A DNA stretch of 64,000 nt, taken from Pedobacter sp. PACM 27299 (GTDB lineage Bacteria; Bacteroidota; Bacteroidia; Sphingobacteriales; Sphingobacteriaceae). Position 1 is the stretch's first letter, and each line of letters opens with the position of its first letter. The stretch is taken from assembly GCF_001412655.1 (NCBI RefSeq), contig NZ_CP012996.1:3100001-3164000 (forward strand), in the 5' to 3' direction. Below are positions 18,834 through 27,893 of the stretch, piece by piece. Under the pieces are notes generated by a model. It was not told where the DNA came from and made no database searches. It was given only the letters and a program-made list of their open reading frames with translations. A program made the translations under genes and the position numbers.

Positions 18834-19355
18834 ATGGAATTCTACAGAAATCAAAAAAAATCAAACCAACTCGTTTTTATTTATGTCGGTATCATCGCTG
18901 TACTTTTAGTAATCTTATTCTATAGTACAGGCCTTATTTCAGATAGATATTTGCCTAAACCAGCAGTCATTTCCGGAATTGGGGTGTTAATTTTCACCTT
19001 CTGTCTGATTAAATCATTAATCGCTGCCAAAGACCCTTCGCCAATGATCTCTTTAAAACCAGAAGGCATTACCTCCAGGGTTACTCCTGCAAGTAAGGCT
19101 GCCGGGCTGATCAGCTGGAAAGATATTGAAGAACTTAGCCTGACAAAAATGGGTGCCGACGTATTAGTAACGCTTCATTTGAGTAATGTAGATCATTACA
19201 AAACAATGATCAGTAAGAAATTGTCAAAAATGGCCGTTAGCGATAACACGGACGAAAATGGACACTTTTTGGTCTACCTGACTGCCTCACATATTGATTT
19301 TAATGCAGAAGAGTTACTGGAAAAGATCAATGTTTACGGACCAAAAAATAAATAG
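18834..19355 (+). CDS. STM3941-family membrane protein
   Basis: A 173-residue protein with two N-terminal membrane helices (about 13-32 FIYVGIIAVLLVILFYSTGL and 43-62 AVISGIGVLIFTFCLIKSLI), then a cytosolic PH-like beta domain of about 110 residues. GLISWKDIEEL and HFLVYLTASHID are characteristic of the STM3941 family of unknown function. The ATG at 18834 lies 5 residues before the first helix. It is followed after 20 bp by a second small membrane protein gene on the same strand, so the two probably form an operon ending at the terminator at 19692. Confidence 0.7.
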   Translation: MEFYRNQKKSNQLVFIYVGIIAVLLVILFYSTGLISDRYLPKPAVISGIGVLIFTFCLIKSLIAAKDPSPMISLKPEGITSRVTPASKAAGLISWKDIEELSLTKMGADVLVTLHLSNVDHYKTMISKKLSKMAVSDNTDENGHFLVYLTASHIDFNAEELLEKINVYGPKNK

Positions 19356-19375
19356 AACCATTTATTCAAATCATT

Positions 19376-19648
19376 ATGCTTTTATACAGAGGATGGGGCT
19401 TCCTTGCCTTATTTATTCCAGCGATCACGATGCTGATCGGAATTTACTTTTTTGGTGTATCGGGAAATATATCTTATGATATCATGCTTTACAGTATTCT
19501 AGCTGCAGCACCCATCACATTTGCTCTAGGGCTTTGGCTCAACAAGAAAAAAGTACATAACCTTTATTTCATCAAATTACAATATTGGGGATTAATCTGG
19601 GGAGTGGTGGCGATAGGGATGATCGTTTTTAAATATTTAAAGCCTTAA
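19376..19648 (+). CDS. Small three-helix membrane protein, unknown function
   Basis: A 90-residue protein with three clear hydrophobic segments (about 5-27, 33-52, 68-87) separated by short loops, the second with a Lys-rich exit (NKKKVHN). The ATG at 19376 lies 20 bp after the STM3941-type gene, consistent with co-transcription. I recognise no family beyond this topology. Confidence 0.65.
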   Translation: MLLYRGWGFLALFIPAITMLIGIYFFGVSGNISYDIMLYSILAAAPITFALGLWLNKKKVHNLYFIKLQYWGLIWGVVAIGMIVFKYLKP

Positions 19649-19691
19649 TCATTTTTAAATGAGCATTGCTCTTGGTATAAATGCAGATAAA

Positions 19692-19723
19692 GCCGAATTC
19701 TCTTTAGGGAATTCGGCCTTTTT
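19692..19723 (+). terminator. Rho-independent terminator
   Basis: A perfect 9-bp stem GCCGAATTC (19692-19700) / GAATTCGGC (19709-19717), then CTTTTT. It ends the two-gene membrane-protein operon and also lies just beyond the stop of the convergent aminotransferase gene. Confidence 0.88.
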
Positions 19724-19749
19724 ACTGAAATATCATGAGCCTACAACTG

Positions 19750-20826
19750 TTAATTCTTATCCAGGACGCTTAATAGTTTTTCAAGATCCTCTTCAGTATT
19801 GTAGAAATGAAAGCAGAGTCTTAATCCTTCGCCACGCGGAGTAACAATAATATTGGCCTCTTGTAGTCGCTGCGTCAACTCAGGATGAGTAGAAATATTA
19901 AAGATGGTACTATGCAATTCCCTTGCTGCAACTGTGTTAGACAGCAGCCCGCGATCCGTTAATGCCTTTTTTGCCAGTCTGCCTATAGATTGTAGTCTTT
20001 GCTGAATGACATCCATACCAATAGATTCAAAGTTTAAAATCGCCTGTTTCAGCGTGCCAAAATTAAAGGTATCCAGATGGCCTGGTTCAAAACAAAGCGA
20101 TAACATGCTTCTGTCTTTTAAAAAGATCTCTGTTGGGAGTGAATAATTAATTCTTTTCTGATACAACAGGCGGCAAGCCTGATCTTTGAGGAGCACAAAG
20201 CCATTCCCATATCCGGAAAGCATCCATTTATAGCCACTGCTGATGAGTACATCTAATCCCGAGGTTTCGAAATTAAAACTACCTATACCACAAAATTGGG
20301 TCCCATCACCTACAATCAGCAAATCTGGGTAGTCCTCCTTCAATGTTTTGATAAAATTGAGGTCAACCTGAATACCATTGGCATATTGAACCAAACTGAT
20401 GGCTAATATTGTGGGCTTAAATGTTTTGACTTTATCCAGAATGTGCTGTTCAAGAGATTCATCTGCAAGGGCATACTCACAATTAAACCCTCTGCTTTCT
20501 ACCGGATAGTTTACTGAAGGATAATCACTGGTAACCAGCAAAAATTTATGATCAGTAGCCAATCCATCCAGAAAGGTGTTAAAACCGAGAGACATGTTCT
20601 GTACAAGAAATGTATTTTCTACCTTGCTATGGAAGAATCCGGCAACATGTTCCCTCACATCCTGCAAAAAACTACGTTGCTCCAGACGGAAGTCACTACC
20701 GTGATGGAAAAAATCTTCATCATGTGACTTTCTCCATTCCAGAATAGAGGTAGATAGTATACCCGAACTGGCAGTGTTTAGATAGGTACAATTTGAGAGT
20801 AGAGGAAATTGTGCGTTGAAACTCAT
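19750..20826 (-). CDS. Class V aminotransferase-fold PLP enzyme
   Basis: A 358-residue PLP enzyme. YLNTASSGILSTSIL at the start and SSGYKWMLSGYGNGF with Schiff-base lysine K200 mark the cysteine desulfurase/isopenicillin epimerase-like class V family. VGDGTQFCGIGSFNF carries the PLP-ring Asp. DTFNFGTL replaces the usual GTPN/GTLN stretch near the active site. The catalytic cysteine loop of true cysteine desulfurases is not recognisable, so a selenocysteine lyase/desulfurase role is doubtful; a kynureninase- or epimerase-like reaction is possible. It is a single gene with no neighbour that hints at a pathway. Confidence 0.8.
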   Translation of the reverse strand: MSFNAQFPLLSNCTYLNTASSGILSTSILEWRKSHDEDFFHHGSDFRLEQRSFLQDVREHVAGFFHSKVENTFLVQNMSLGFNTFLDGLATDHKFLLVTSDYPSVNYPVESRGFNCEYALADESLEQHILDKVKTFKPTILAISLVQYANGIQVDLNFIKTLKEDYPDLLIVGDGTQFCGIGSFNFETSGLDVLISSGYKWMLSGYGNGFVLLKDQACRLLYQKRINYSLPTEIFLKDRSMLSLCFEPGHLDTFNFGTLKQAILNFESIGMDVIQQRLQSIGRLAKKALTDRGLLSNTVAARELHSTIFNISTHPELTQRLQEANIIVTPRGEGLRLCFHFYNTEEDLEKLLSVLDKN

Positions 20827-20924
20827 GGCACAAATATACAGATTACCTAAAAAACTGGCATGGCTTCATCAGATAATCCATTAAAATAGTTACTTAATCT
20901 ATTCGCCAGCTAAGTTGTGGCATT

Positions 20925-20932
20925 TATCTTTG
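20925..20932 (+). promoter_or_regulatory. Bacteroidota-type -7 box (TATCTTTG)
   Basis: TATCTTTG fits TAnnTTTG and lies 42 bp upstream of the GH95-like gene ATG. No clear TTTG at -33 is seen, so this is a partial match. Confidence 0.45.
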
Positions 20933-20974
20933 CTAGTAACCACAAATGTAAAACAACCAAAAATCTAAACCCTC

Positions 20975-23302
20975 ATGTTTAAACCTAAACTCTTTAAAAC
21001 CAGTTTCCTGATCTTAAATGTCTGCATAGGCCTGTCGGCGAATGCCCAGCAGGCGGCCTTGCCTGAGCCGGCTTACAATCTCGTGCTAAAAGCACCTGTC
21101 AGAACCTGGGATGAAGCATTGCCACTTGGCAATGGGTTGATGGGCGGTTTGTTATGGGGAGAAAAGAACAACATCAAACTGTCTTTGGATAGAGGTGATT
21201 TATGGGATGAGCGTACCCATGGAGAAAAGGAATGGTGGAAAAAGTATACGTATCATAAAGGAGCAGCCCTCATCGCTCAGCAGGAATATGATACTGTAAA
21301 TTCCTGGTGGGACGAAGCTTACAATGGGGTGAGTCCAACTAAATTACCTGCTGGAAGGATTGAATTTAAATTCCCTGAAGGAGAAGTCCTGAAGAATTTT
21401 GAACTACTGGAAGCGACAGCAGAAGGCCTGGTAAGGTTCAATTCCAGAGTAGAAATGCATGCTTTTTACAGTGCCAAAGATCCGGTAGCGATGCTGTCTA
21501 TTAAAGGAGTCGTACCGGATGCGATCCAGTTGTTTAGTCCGATGGAGGTCTATCGCAAAACCGTAAAGGGCGACGGCGGGCCAAGCAGCGGCGGATCTGT
21601 GAGTAAACTGGGCTATCCTGAGGCCATAAAAGGGAAGTCAGCCAATGCCGAATGGTACATCCAGGAAGCTGCCGAGGGCCTGAAATATTGCGTATACATT
21701 GAGAGAAAGAAAAGTAATAAAGAAACGCTGATCGCTTTGAGCATCACTTCTACAGCCGATAGCAAGGATCCTTTGGCATTGGCCCGTCAGCGATGTGCCC
21801 TTGCTTTAAATAAAGGATATCAGGCGATGCGGAAGCCTCATGTAAAGTGGTGGACAGACTTTTGGAAGAAATCAAGTGTGCAGGTTCCGGATACAGCGGT
21901 TCAAAAACAATACAACCTGGTGCAATATTTTTACGGCGCAGCATCCCGTTTAAATGCACCGCCTATGCCGCTTCAAGGAGTCTGGACCGCAGATAACGGT
22001 ACTTTACCACCATGGAAAGGCGATTACCATAATGACCTCAATACGCAGATGACTTATATGGCTTACCAGCAATCCGGAAGGTATGACGAGGGCGCATCGT
22101 ACCTGAATTTTCTTTGGGATCGCCGTGATTTCTTCAGGGATTTTGCGAGAGATTTTTATGGGACAAAAGGGCTGGCTTGTCCAGGTGTCATGTCGTATTC
22201 CGGTCAGCCATTGGGCGGATGGGGACAATATAGTATGTCGCCAACCATGAGCGCATGGAGCGCACACCTGTTTTATTTGCATTGGCTCTATACTGCTGAC
22301 GATAATTTCCTGAAGGAAAAAGCTTATCCATGGAGTTCCGAAGTTGGAGAATGTATGCTGGGTTTATTGCAAAAAGACAGCAATTGCCTGTTGAAACTTC
22401 CGCTTTCTTCTTCTCCGGAAATTTTCGATAACAGTCCGAAAGCATGGTTGGAACCCAATAGTAATTATGACCTGATGAGCTTAAAAATGCTCTTCCTCTC
22501 TTTAAAAGAAATGGCTGCACAAATGGGAAAAACAGCAGAAGCGAAGAAATGGGGAGCCGCAGCAATCGCTTTAGGTGATTTTCATACGAAAGGTGATGGT
22601 ACATTGCTTTTAGATGCAAAACATGAATTGACTCAAAGTCATAGACATTTATCTAATATTATCGGAATCTATCCTTTTAATCTGATCAACAATGAAAGGG
22701 GCAAAGCAGATGAAAAAGTAATTGAAGCTAGCTTGAAAAACTGGGATAAATTAGGCAGCCGATCTTGGGTAGGTTATACTTTCTCTTGGATGAGCTGTCT
22801 GAAAGCAAGAGTTGGTGATGGAGAAGGAGCCGTTAAAAACCTGGATATTTTTGTTAAAGCTTTTATCCTGCGCAATGGTTTTCATGTAAATGGCGATCAA
22901 ACTAAGAGCGGTTATTCCGGTTTTACATATCGCCCCTTTACGCTGGAAGGTAATTTCCTGGCTGCCCAGGCACTGCATGAAATGTTAATGCAAAGCTGGA
23001 GCGCTACGCCTGGAGATCCTCATACAGGCCTGATCCGTATTTTTGCTGCGATGCCTAAAAAATGGGCAGATGCTTCTTTTACAGATCTCAGGGCAGAAGG
23101 TGGTCACCTGGTTTCAGCGATTCGTAAAAATAACAAAACAATAAGTTTCCGCATTACTGCAGGCAGGACAGGTCAGCTTCGGATTAAGGATAATTTTAAT
23201 GGGATTGAACCGGTATGGAATGTTAAATCGGTAGCTAAAGTAGGGGAAGCTTATGAGGTGACTTTGAATAAGGGCCAGACCTTGAAAGCGACGCTCAACT
23301 AA
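20975..23302 (+). CDS. GH95-like secreted glycoside hydrolase (alpha-L-fucosidase-related)
   Basis: A 775-residue secreted enzyme with a signal peptide ending LSANAQQ (residue 24). The N-terminal beta domain contains WDEALPLGNGLMGGLLWG, the signature of GH95 alpha-L-fucosidase/galactosidase N-terminal domains, followed by DRGDLWDE. An (alpha/alpha)6 barrel lies from about residue 300 to 640 with PLQGVWTADNGTLPPWKGDYH and HRHLSNIIGIYP, and a C-terminal beta domain follows. The usual Asn-rich NxNxxMNYW stretch reads NDLNTQMTYMA here, so it is a divergent member and its sugar specificity is uncertain. No SusCD pair adjoins it; the nearest carbohydrate gene is the GH20 enzyme 1.9 kb downstream. 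The two may act on the same fucosylated, GlcNAc-bearing glycans (inference). Confidence 0.8.
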   Translation: MFKPKLFKTSFLILNVCIGLSANAQQAALPEPAYNLVLKAPVRTWDEALPLGNGLMGGLLWGEKNNIKLSLDRGDLWDERTHGEKEWWKKYTYHKGAALIAQQEYDTVNSWWDEAYNGVSPTKLPAGRIEFKFPEGEVLKNFELLEATAEGLVRFNSRVEMHAFYSAKDPVAMLSIKGVVPDAIQLFSPMEVYRKTVKGDGGPSSGGSVSKLGYPEAIKGKSANAEWYIQEAAEGLKYCVYIERKKSNKETLIALSITSTADSKDPLALARQRCALALNKGYQAMRKPHVKWWTDFWKKSSVQVPDTAVQKQYNLVQYFYGAASRLNAPPMPLQGVWTADNGTLPPWKGDYHNDLNTQMTYMAYQQSGRYDEGASYLNFLWDRRDFFRDFARDFYGTKGLACPGVMSYSGQPLGGWGQYSMSPTMSAWSAHLFYLHWLYTADDNFLKEKAYPWSSEVGECMLGLLQKDSNCLLKLPLSSSPEIFDNSPKAWLEPNSNYDLMSLKMLFLSLKEMAAQMGKTAEAKKWGAAAIALGDFHTKGDGTLLLDAKHELTQSHRHLSNIIGIYPFNLINNERGKADEKVIEASLKNWDKLGSRSWVGYTFSWMSCLKARVGDGEGAVKNLDIFVKAFILRNGFHVNGDQTKSGYSGFTYRPFTLEGNFLAAQALHEMLMQSWSATPGDPHTGLIRIFAAMPKKWADASFTDLRAEGGHLVSAIRKNNKTISFRITAGRTGQLRIKDNFNGIEPVWNVKSVAKVGEAYEVTLNKGQTLKATLN

Positions 23303-23401
23303 TCCATAGGTATTTTAGCTGATATTCCAAGATGGTTACGTTATTTTAGGGCCAGCGTTCTCCCGGATTTTTAGTTTGAAGCGCTTAATAATAGTTGATT
23401 T

Positions 23402-24157
23402 ATGAAAAAACACCTGATAATATTATTGCTCTGTACTGTTTCTTGCATCGAGGTTAGGGCTGCTGCTCATGAGCTAGATAGCCTGTTGATTAGTCAGGTG
23501 CTTAAGGGTTTGAGAATTCCGCTTGCCAAAACTAAAGAAGAGTTTATCCGCACGAAACCAATGCCAAATGACCCTGGTAAAACGATCGTCAGTATTCCTG
23601 TATTGGTCAGCGAAGAAGATGGGGGAAGTTCCTATACAATGGATGCTTATTTTCTAGTAGTGGAGTCGGGAACAGGTAAGATCTTACAGCAGTATTATGA
23701 GGAAGGATATTGGGAATCCGATGCGATTCGTATGGAGGATACAGGAATAGATACAGCGCCTTATCGGTTAAATCCACAGACCAGGGCTTTTGGGATCACC
23801 ACACAATTTGTAGGAAGCTCCAGCCCCAATCCTTATAGCCAGACGACGATCTCTTTGTTTGTTCCACAGGGAAACACCTTAGTTAAAGTAGTCGATAAAC
23901 TGGTTTTAGAGCAGTACAATGGAGAATGGGATATGCATTGTGCTGGAGTTTTCGAAAACAAAATGACTAAGATTGAAGTATCCAGCAGCAAAACCAATGG
24001 TTACGCCGATCTGCTCATCAATAGTAAAATTACCAATACCGAATCGTTTAAGAAAGGGGAAGAATGCGAAGCAAAAGTTGTGAAAAACAAGCTGAATAAA
24101 AGCGTATTGAAATTTAATAAAGGTAGTTATCATATCAGCCCGGCTAAAAATAAATAA
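23402..24157 (+). CDS. Conserved secreted protein of unknown function
   Basis: A 251-residue protein with an N-terminal signal peptide (about residues 1-20, ending near VRA; a Cys at 15 is not in a good lipobox). The body is beta-rich with distinctive phrases: YYEEGYWESDAIRMED, IDTAPYRLN, RAFGITTQFVGSSSPNPYSQ and YNGEWDMHC. Proteins with these phrases recur in Bacteroidota and Acinetobacter as far as I recall, but without a named function. It follows the GH95-like gene by 99 bp on the same strand and ends 8 bp from the convergent DUF1801 gene. It could be co-transcribed with the glycosidase. Confidence 0.7.
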   Translation: MKKHLIILLLCTVSCIEVRAAAHELDSLLISQVLKGLRIPLAKTKEEFIRTKPMPNDPGKTIVSIPVLVSEEDGGSSYTMDAYFLVVESGTGKILQQYYEEGYWESDAIRMEDTGIDTAPYRLNPQTRAFGITTQFVGSSSPNPYSQTTISLFVPQGNTLVKVVDKLVLEQYNGEWDMHCAGVFENKMTKIEVSSSKTNGYADLLINSKITNTESFKKGEECEAKVVKNKLNKSVLKFNKGSYHISPAKNK

Positions 24158-24165
24158 GCAATAAG

Positions 24166-24561
24166 CTATCGTTTAACTGGTTTTCGTTTTTTTTCTTTGC
24201 TCAAATTTTCCTGTCTTCTGAAAGCAACAATCCTGCTAATCAGCTCAAGGGGAAGGGGCTGGTCAATTGGGAATTGCACAGAACCTTTTGCCATTTGATA
24301 GCCCGATAATTCTAACTGAAAAGCCTGAATTCCAGAAGGCGCCGGATAAAAGCCGATGTGTTTTTTATAGGCTGCAAAATGAATCAGATTGCCGTTTAAA
24401 GTAAAAGTAGGGATGCCATAATTAATGGTTTCCTCCGCTTCAAGTGCGGTTTCCCTAATGGTTTTCCTAAAATTCTCCAGCATCACCTGTATCTGAGCTG
24501 GAAAATTAGAGATATAATCTGAAATGTTTTCTGGATTAGGGGTACTTGACGTGTTTTTCAT
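24166..24561 (-). CDS. DUF1801 (YdhG-like) protein
   Basis: A 131-residue cytosolic protein of the DUF1801 fold. ETINYGIPTFTLNGNLIHFAAYKKHIGFYPAPSG is the family core (about 42-75), and KGSVQFPIDQPLP with a basic C-terminal tail follows. Bacillus YdhG-type members have been proposed as iron chaperones or frataxin-like proteins, but most are uncharacterised. The ATG at 24561 begins MKNTSSTPNPE; an upstream TTG would add 28 residues that belong to the neighbouring gene's reading region and are rejected. It overlaps the end of the preceding small membrane gene by 26 bp. Confidence 0.82.
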   Translation of the reverse strand: MKNTSSTPNPENISDYISNFPAQIQVMLENFRKTIRETALEAEETINYGIPTFTLNGNLIHFAAYKKHIGFYPAPSGIQAFQLELSGYQMAKGSVQFPIDQPLPLELISRIVAFRRQENLSKEKKRKPVKR

Positions 24562-24862
24562 TTGAATGAGTTTTAATGGAGGTACAAACCCGCTTTTCCT
24601 CAGTATTATTCGGGATTGAAGGATCTGTATTGAGGAACCCAGCAATGATTAGCCCGATGGAACTGATGAATAATAAAGTTAAACTGATATTGCGTTTAAC
24701 TTTTCTTATCTGGATACGCAGACCGGCTAATAAATAGATATAACTTAATGCCCATATTATAAATACGACGATCCTCACCCATTCATTCCATCCGATTGAA
24801 TCGCCGTTCAGCCCAAACCAGGAAGGGTCAAATACAGATTTTGTAAATTGTAATAAGGTCAT
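24536..24862 (-). CDS. Small membrane protein, possibly a C-terminally truncated DUF998-like protein
   Basis: A 108-residue frame from the ATG at 24862. It holds two hydrophobic helices (VVFIIWALSYIYLLAGL and ISLTLLFISSIGLIIAGFLN), the second ending in TDP. The order helix, basic loop, helix, TDP resembles the middle of DUF998 membrane proteins, where the TDP is followed by a histidine and further helices. Here a charged 23-residue tail follows and the frame stops inside the DUF1801 gene. It is either a short distinct protein or a truncated remnant. No family match is certain. Confidence 0.45.
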   Translation of the reverse strand: MTLLQFTKSVFDPSWFGLNGDSIGWNEWVRIVVFIIWALSYIYLLAGLRIQIRKVKRNISLTLLFISSIGLIIAGFLNTDPSIPNNTEEKRVCTSIKTHSNEKHVKYP

Positions 24863-25001
24863 CCTGATACAAATATATTCTATAAGAGATAGGAAGGTAC
24901 TGTGATAACATGACATATTAAGGGGGGAAATGCGACAATTTGAATGATCATAATCTTAATTAAGCAAGGCAATTCTTCATTTAAAAATAGGGATAATACC
25001 A

Positions 25002-25020
25002 CAGCGCAAACGTTTGTGCG
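25002..25020. promoter_or_regulatory. Palindromic operator candidate upstream of the GH20 gene
   Basis: CAAACGTTTG (25007-25016) is a perfect 10-bp palindrome, flanked by GCG on the left and TGCG on the right. The core resembles LacI-family operators (CGCAAACGTTTGCG-like). It lies 158 bp upstream of the GH20 start, in an intergenic stretch of about 310 bp that otherwise shows nothing recognisable. No LacI-type gene is in the window. Confidence 0.4.
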
Positions 25021-25173
25021 ATTTCAGTGGCTTCATTTGTCGTTCTATTGCTCGATCTTTTATTAGCATTGTGTAAGCGACACGATACTGAACCCTTAAG
25101 AAGCTCGATACTTCTATAAAGTATAATCGCTGGAAAGGCCTAGAGATACGCTGTTTTCAATAAAACCTAAAAT

Positions 25174-27600
25174 ATGAATATGAAAAAACTATACGCGATG
25201 ATATCCTGCGCTTTTTTATTTGGCGGACAGGTATTTGCCCAGCAGACAGATAGTGTCTTGTTTGGAGAAATTGGAAAACAGGTGGCTTTTTCCACCGCTC
25301 TGAAATCTGGAGATACTGCAATCCCTAAACTTAATGTGCCTAAGGGATTTTCTGCCATTTTAAAAGGAACCGATCGCTTAACAGTCATTAATGCTGATGG
25401 AAAGATTTTTATACCACTCGAAAATGTGGACGTTTCTTTGTTCTATCAGCTGAAAAGAGAAAGTGATCAGCTGATTATGGATATGCAAACGATCACTTTA
25501 AAAGTGCCAGGTCAGTTCAATGACCAAGGAAAAGCAATCAATGCTAAACCTTTTGTGATTCCAGCCTTAAGAGAATGGCATGGGGCAACAGGTAGTTTTC
25601 AATTGAAAAAGAAAAGCCGCATTGTCCTGGCAAAACATGATCCTGTTTTACAAGGAATTGCTGATTTATTGCAAAAGGACCTGAAGGCCATGAATCTTCC
25701 TTTGGAAATCATAATTGGAAAACCTGCCGGCGGCGATATCGTACTGTCGCTGAATACTCCCGATAAAGGATTAGGTGAGGAGGGTTATGAATTGATCATT
25801 GGAGATTACCTTCAGATCAATGCTTTGCATAAAAAAGGGGCAATCTGGGGTACAAGAACATTGCTGCAATTGCTGGAACAGGATCCTTTAAATCACTATA
25901 TCGTAAAAGGACAAAGTAGAGATTATCCTAAATATGCGGTCAGAGGATTAGTACTGGATGTAGGCAGAAAGTTCTTTACCATAGATTTCCTGAGAGACTA
26001 TGTGAAAATGATGTCGTACTATAAAATGAGCGAATTCCATATTCACTTAAATGATAACGGTTTTCCCATCTATTTTAAGAATAAATGGGAAGATGTGTAT
26101 GCCGCATTCCGTCTGGAAAGTACAACTTATCCAGTGCTAACGGCTAAAGATGGACATTATACAAAGAAAGAATTTATTGCACTTCAGGAAATGGCCGATG
26201 ATTATGGCGTAGTGATTATTCCTGAAATTGATGTGCCCGCGCACTCCTTAGCCATCACCCGAATTCTCCCTGAAATTGGCAGTAAGAAATATGGTATGGA
26301 TCACCTGGATTTGTATCATCCTAAAACTTACGAGATTGTAAGCAATATATTTAAGGAATACCTGGAGGGCCCAAATCCGGTTTTTAAAGGAAAGGTAGTG
26401 CACATTGGTACTGATGAATACGCAAAAGAAGAAGCGGAAAAATTCAGGTATTTCACGGATTATTTTATCAAATATGCACAGGGATTTGGAAAAGATGTGC
26501 GTGTTTGGGGGGCCTTAACTCATGCCAAAGGGAAAACTCCTGTGACCGTTAAAGGAGTGGCCATGAATGCCTGGTACAATGGTTACGGTGAGCCCAGAGC
26601 GATGAAAAAACTAGGTTATCCGCAAATCAGTACTCCTGACGGCTGGTTATATATCGTTCCGGCAGCAGGCTATTACTATGATTACCTGAACTTAAAGAAT
26701 TTGTACAGAAAATGGGAGCCCGTAAATATTGGCGATGTGACTTTCCAGGCCGGGGATCCTGCCGTTATCGGAGGGATGTTTGCCGTGTGGAATGATAAAT
26801 CACCTGGAGGAAACGGAATTACAGAGAAAGATGTTCATGATCGCGTTTTCCCGGCATTACAAGTTTTATCTCAAAAGATGTGGGCCGGAACAGACAGCAT
26901 TCCTTTTAAAGATTTCCTGGTTAAAGGAAAAGGAGTTAAAGAAGGACCTGGCGTTAATGTAGCTGGTTATGTTTTAGGGAAGGACTCATTGGTGCTGAAT
27001 TATACTTTTGAGGATTCAAAACTTAAAGATCAATCCAGCTATAAACGTGGAGCGGCGGCAAAAAATAAGGTAAACTTTGCCAAAGGGATCAACGGTAATG
27101 CCCTGGTTTTATCAGGCGAGAATAGCTTCCTGCAATTGCCGCTTAAAGAAATTGGCTATGGTTATACCGTTTCTATGTGGTTAAAACCGGATCAAAAGTC
27201 GGTAGGAGAGCGGATCTTATTTAGCTCAGCGAATGGGGTAGTTAAATCCTCTACTAAATCTCAAAAACTGGGTTTCTCCAGAGAAGGAATGGATTATGAA
27301 TTTAATTACCAATTGCCATCAAATGAATGGACACAGGTAGTGATCACTGGTGACCATAAAGGAACTTCATTGTTCATCAATGGAAAACTTCAGGAGAAGA
27401 TGATGGGTAAGGAAATCTTATTCCCGGATACCAAAGCAAAAATGTTAAAAGTAGAAACTTTGGTGTTTCCATTGCAGACTTTGGGCAGTGCGAAAAATGG
27501 TTTCTTGGGTGCGGTAGATGATTTGAAAGTGTTTAATAAAATGCTTTCTGATGAAGAGATTAGTAAAGCTTATTTAAATAAAGGGCTGGTTTCAAAATAA
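25174..27600 (+). CDS. GH20 beta-N-acetylhexosaminidase with C-terminal LamG-like domain
   Basis: An 808-residue secreted enzyme with a signal peptide ending QVFAQ (about residue 24). A GH20 N-terminal zincin-like domain (about 130-240, REWHGATGSFQLKK) is followed by the TIM-barrel catalytic domain (about 250-590): YAVRGLVLDVGRKFF, the substrate-binding FHIHLNDNGFP, and VVHIGTDEYAKEE with the catalytic pair D414-E415. Residues from about 610 form a concanavalin/LamG-type beta-sandwich (SVGERILFSSANG, LGAVDDLKVFNKMLSDEEI), likely a carbohydrate-binding module. It releases terminal GlcNAc/GalNAc or, as in lacto-N-biosidases with HIGTDEY, a disaccharide by substrate-assisted catalysis. ATG 25174 is followed by a second ATG at 25180; either is acceptable. 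Confidence 0.9.
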   Translation: MNMKKLYAMISCAFLFGGQVFAQQTDSVLFGEIGKQVAFSTALKSGDTAIPKLNVPKGFSAILKGTDRLTVINADGKIFIPLENVDVSLFYQLKRESDQLIMDMQTITLKVPGQFNDQGKAINAKPFVIPALREWHGATGSFQLKKKSRIVLAKHDPVLQGIADLLQKDLKAMNLPLEIIIGKPAGGDIVLSLNTPDKGLGEEGYELIIGDYLQINALHKKGAIWGTRTLLQLLEQDPLNHYIVKGQSRDYPKYAVRGLVLDVGRKFFTIDFLRDYVKMMSYYKMSEFHIHLNDNGFPIYFKNKWEDVYAAFRLESTTYPVLTAKDGHYTKKEFIALQEMADDYGVVIIPEIDVPAHSLAITRILPEIGSKKYGMDHLDLYHPKTYEIVSNIFKEYLEGPNPVFKGKVVHIGTDEYAKEEAEKFRYFTDYFIKYAQGFGKDVRVWGALTHAKGKTPVTVKGVAMNAWYNGYGEPRAMKKLGYPQISTPDGWLYIVPAAGYYYDYLNLKNLYRKWEPVNIGDVTFQAGDPAVIGGMFAVWNDKSPGGNGITEKDVHDRVFPALQVLSQKMWAGTDSIPFKDFLVKGKGVKEGPGVNVAGYVLGKDSLVLNYTFEDSKLKDQSSYKRGAAAKNKVNFAKGINGNALVLSGENSFLQLPLKEIGYGYTVSMWLKPDQKSVGERILFSSANGVVKSSTKSQKLGFSREGMDYEFNYQLPSNEWTQVVITGDHKGTSLFINGKLQEKMMGKEILFPDTKAKMLKVETLVFPLQTLGSAKNGFLGAVDDLKVFNKMLSDEEISKAYLNKGLVSK

Positions 27601-27630
27601 AGAAACGTACCAGGATTATAATATTGGGGG

Positions 27631-27663
27631 AGCGTCCGGGTCATTATGACTTGGGCGCTTTAT
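27631..27663 (+). terminator. Probable terminator after the GH20 gene
   Basis: A stem AGCGTCC (27631-27637) / GGGCGCT (27653-27659) with one G-U pair, then TTATTATTT. It lies 30 bp after the GH20 stop. The T-run is interrupted, so strength is moderate. Confidence 0.55.
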
Positions 27664-27864
27664 TATTTAAGGAAATTTGGATTTGAGTTTGATCTCTGAT
27701 TAAAGGATAAGCAACATCCGCCTGTATTTTCAGATCAGGCGATTGACTGCCTTAAAGTATGCAGCTAAGTATTGGAAAGCAGGCAGCTAAGCTTCAGATG
27801 GCGTTTATGGACACCAGAATTTGGAAAATGAAACTCCTAAGTAGCGCTGCGACAATCCAATAGG

Positions 27865-27892
27865 ATCACTGCGGAGGCATCCCAGCAGTGAT
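27865..27892 (-). terminator. Hairpin at the 3' end of the second receptor gene
   Basis: A perfect 8-bp stem ATCACTGC (27865-27872) / GCAGTGAT (27885-27892) ends one base from the stop codon of the minus-strand receptor. It has no U-tail, so it may protect the mRNA end rather than terminate. The rest of the gap 27601-27893 shows nothing else. Confidence 0.45.
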
Positions 27893-27893
27893 A

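Noticed and set aside
22188..22619. Minus-strand frame of 143 codons inside the GH95-like gene
   Set aside because: It is the shadow of a secreted enzyme with family motifs on the other strand.
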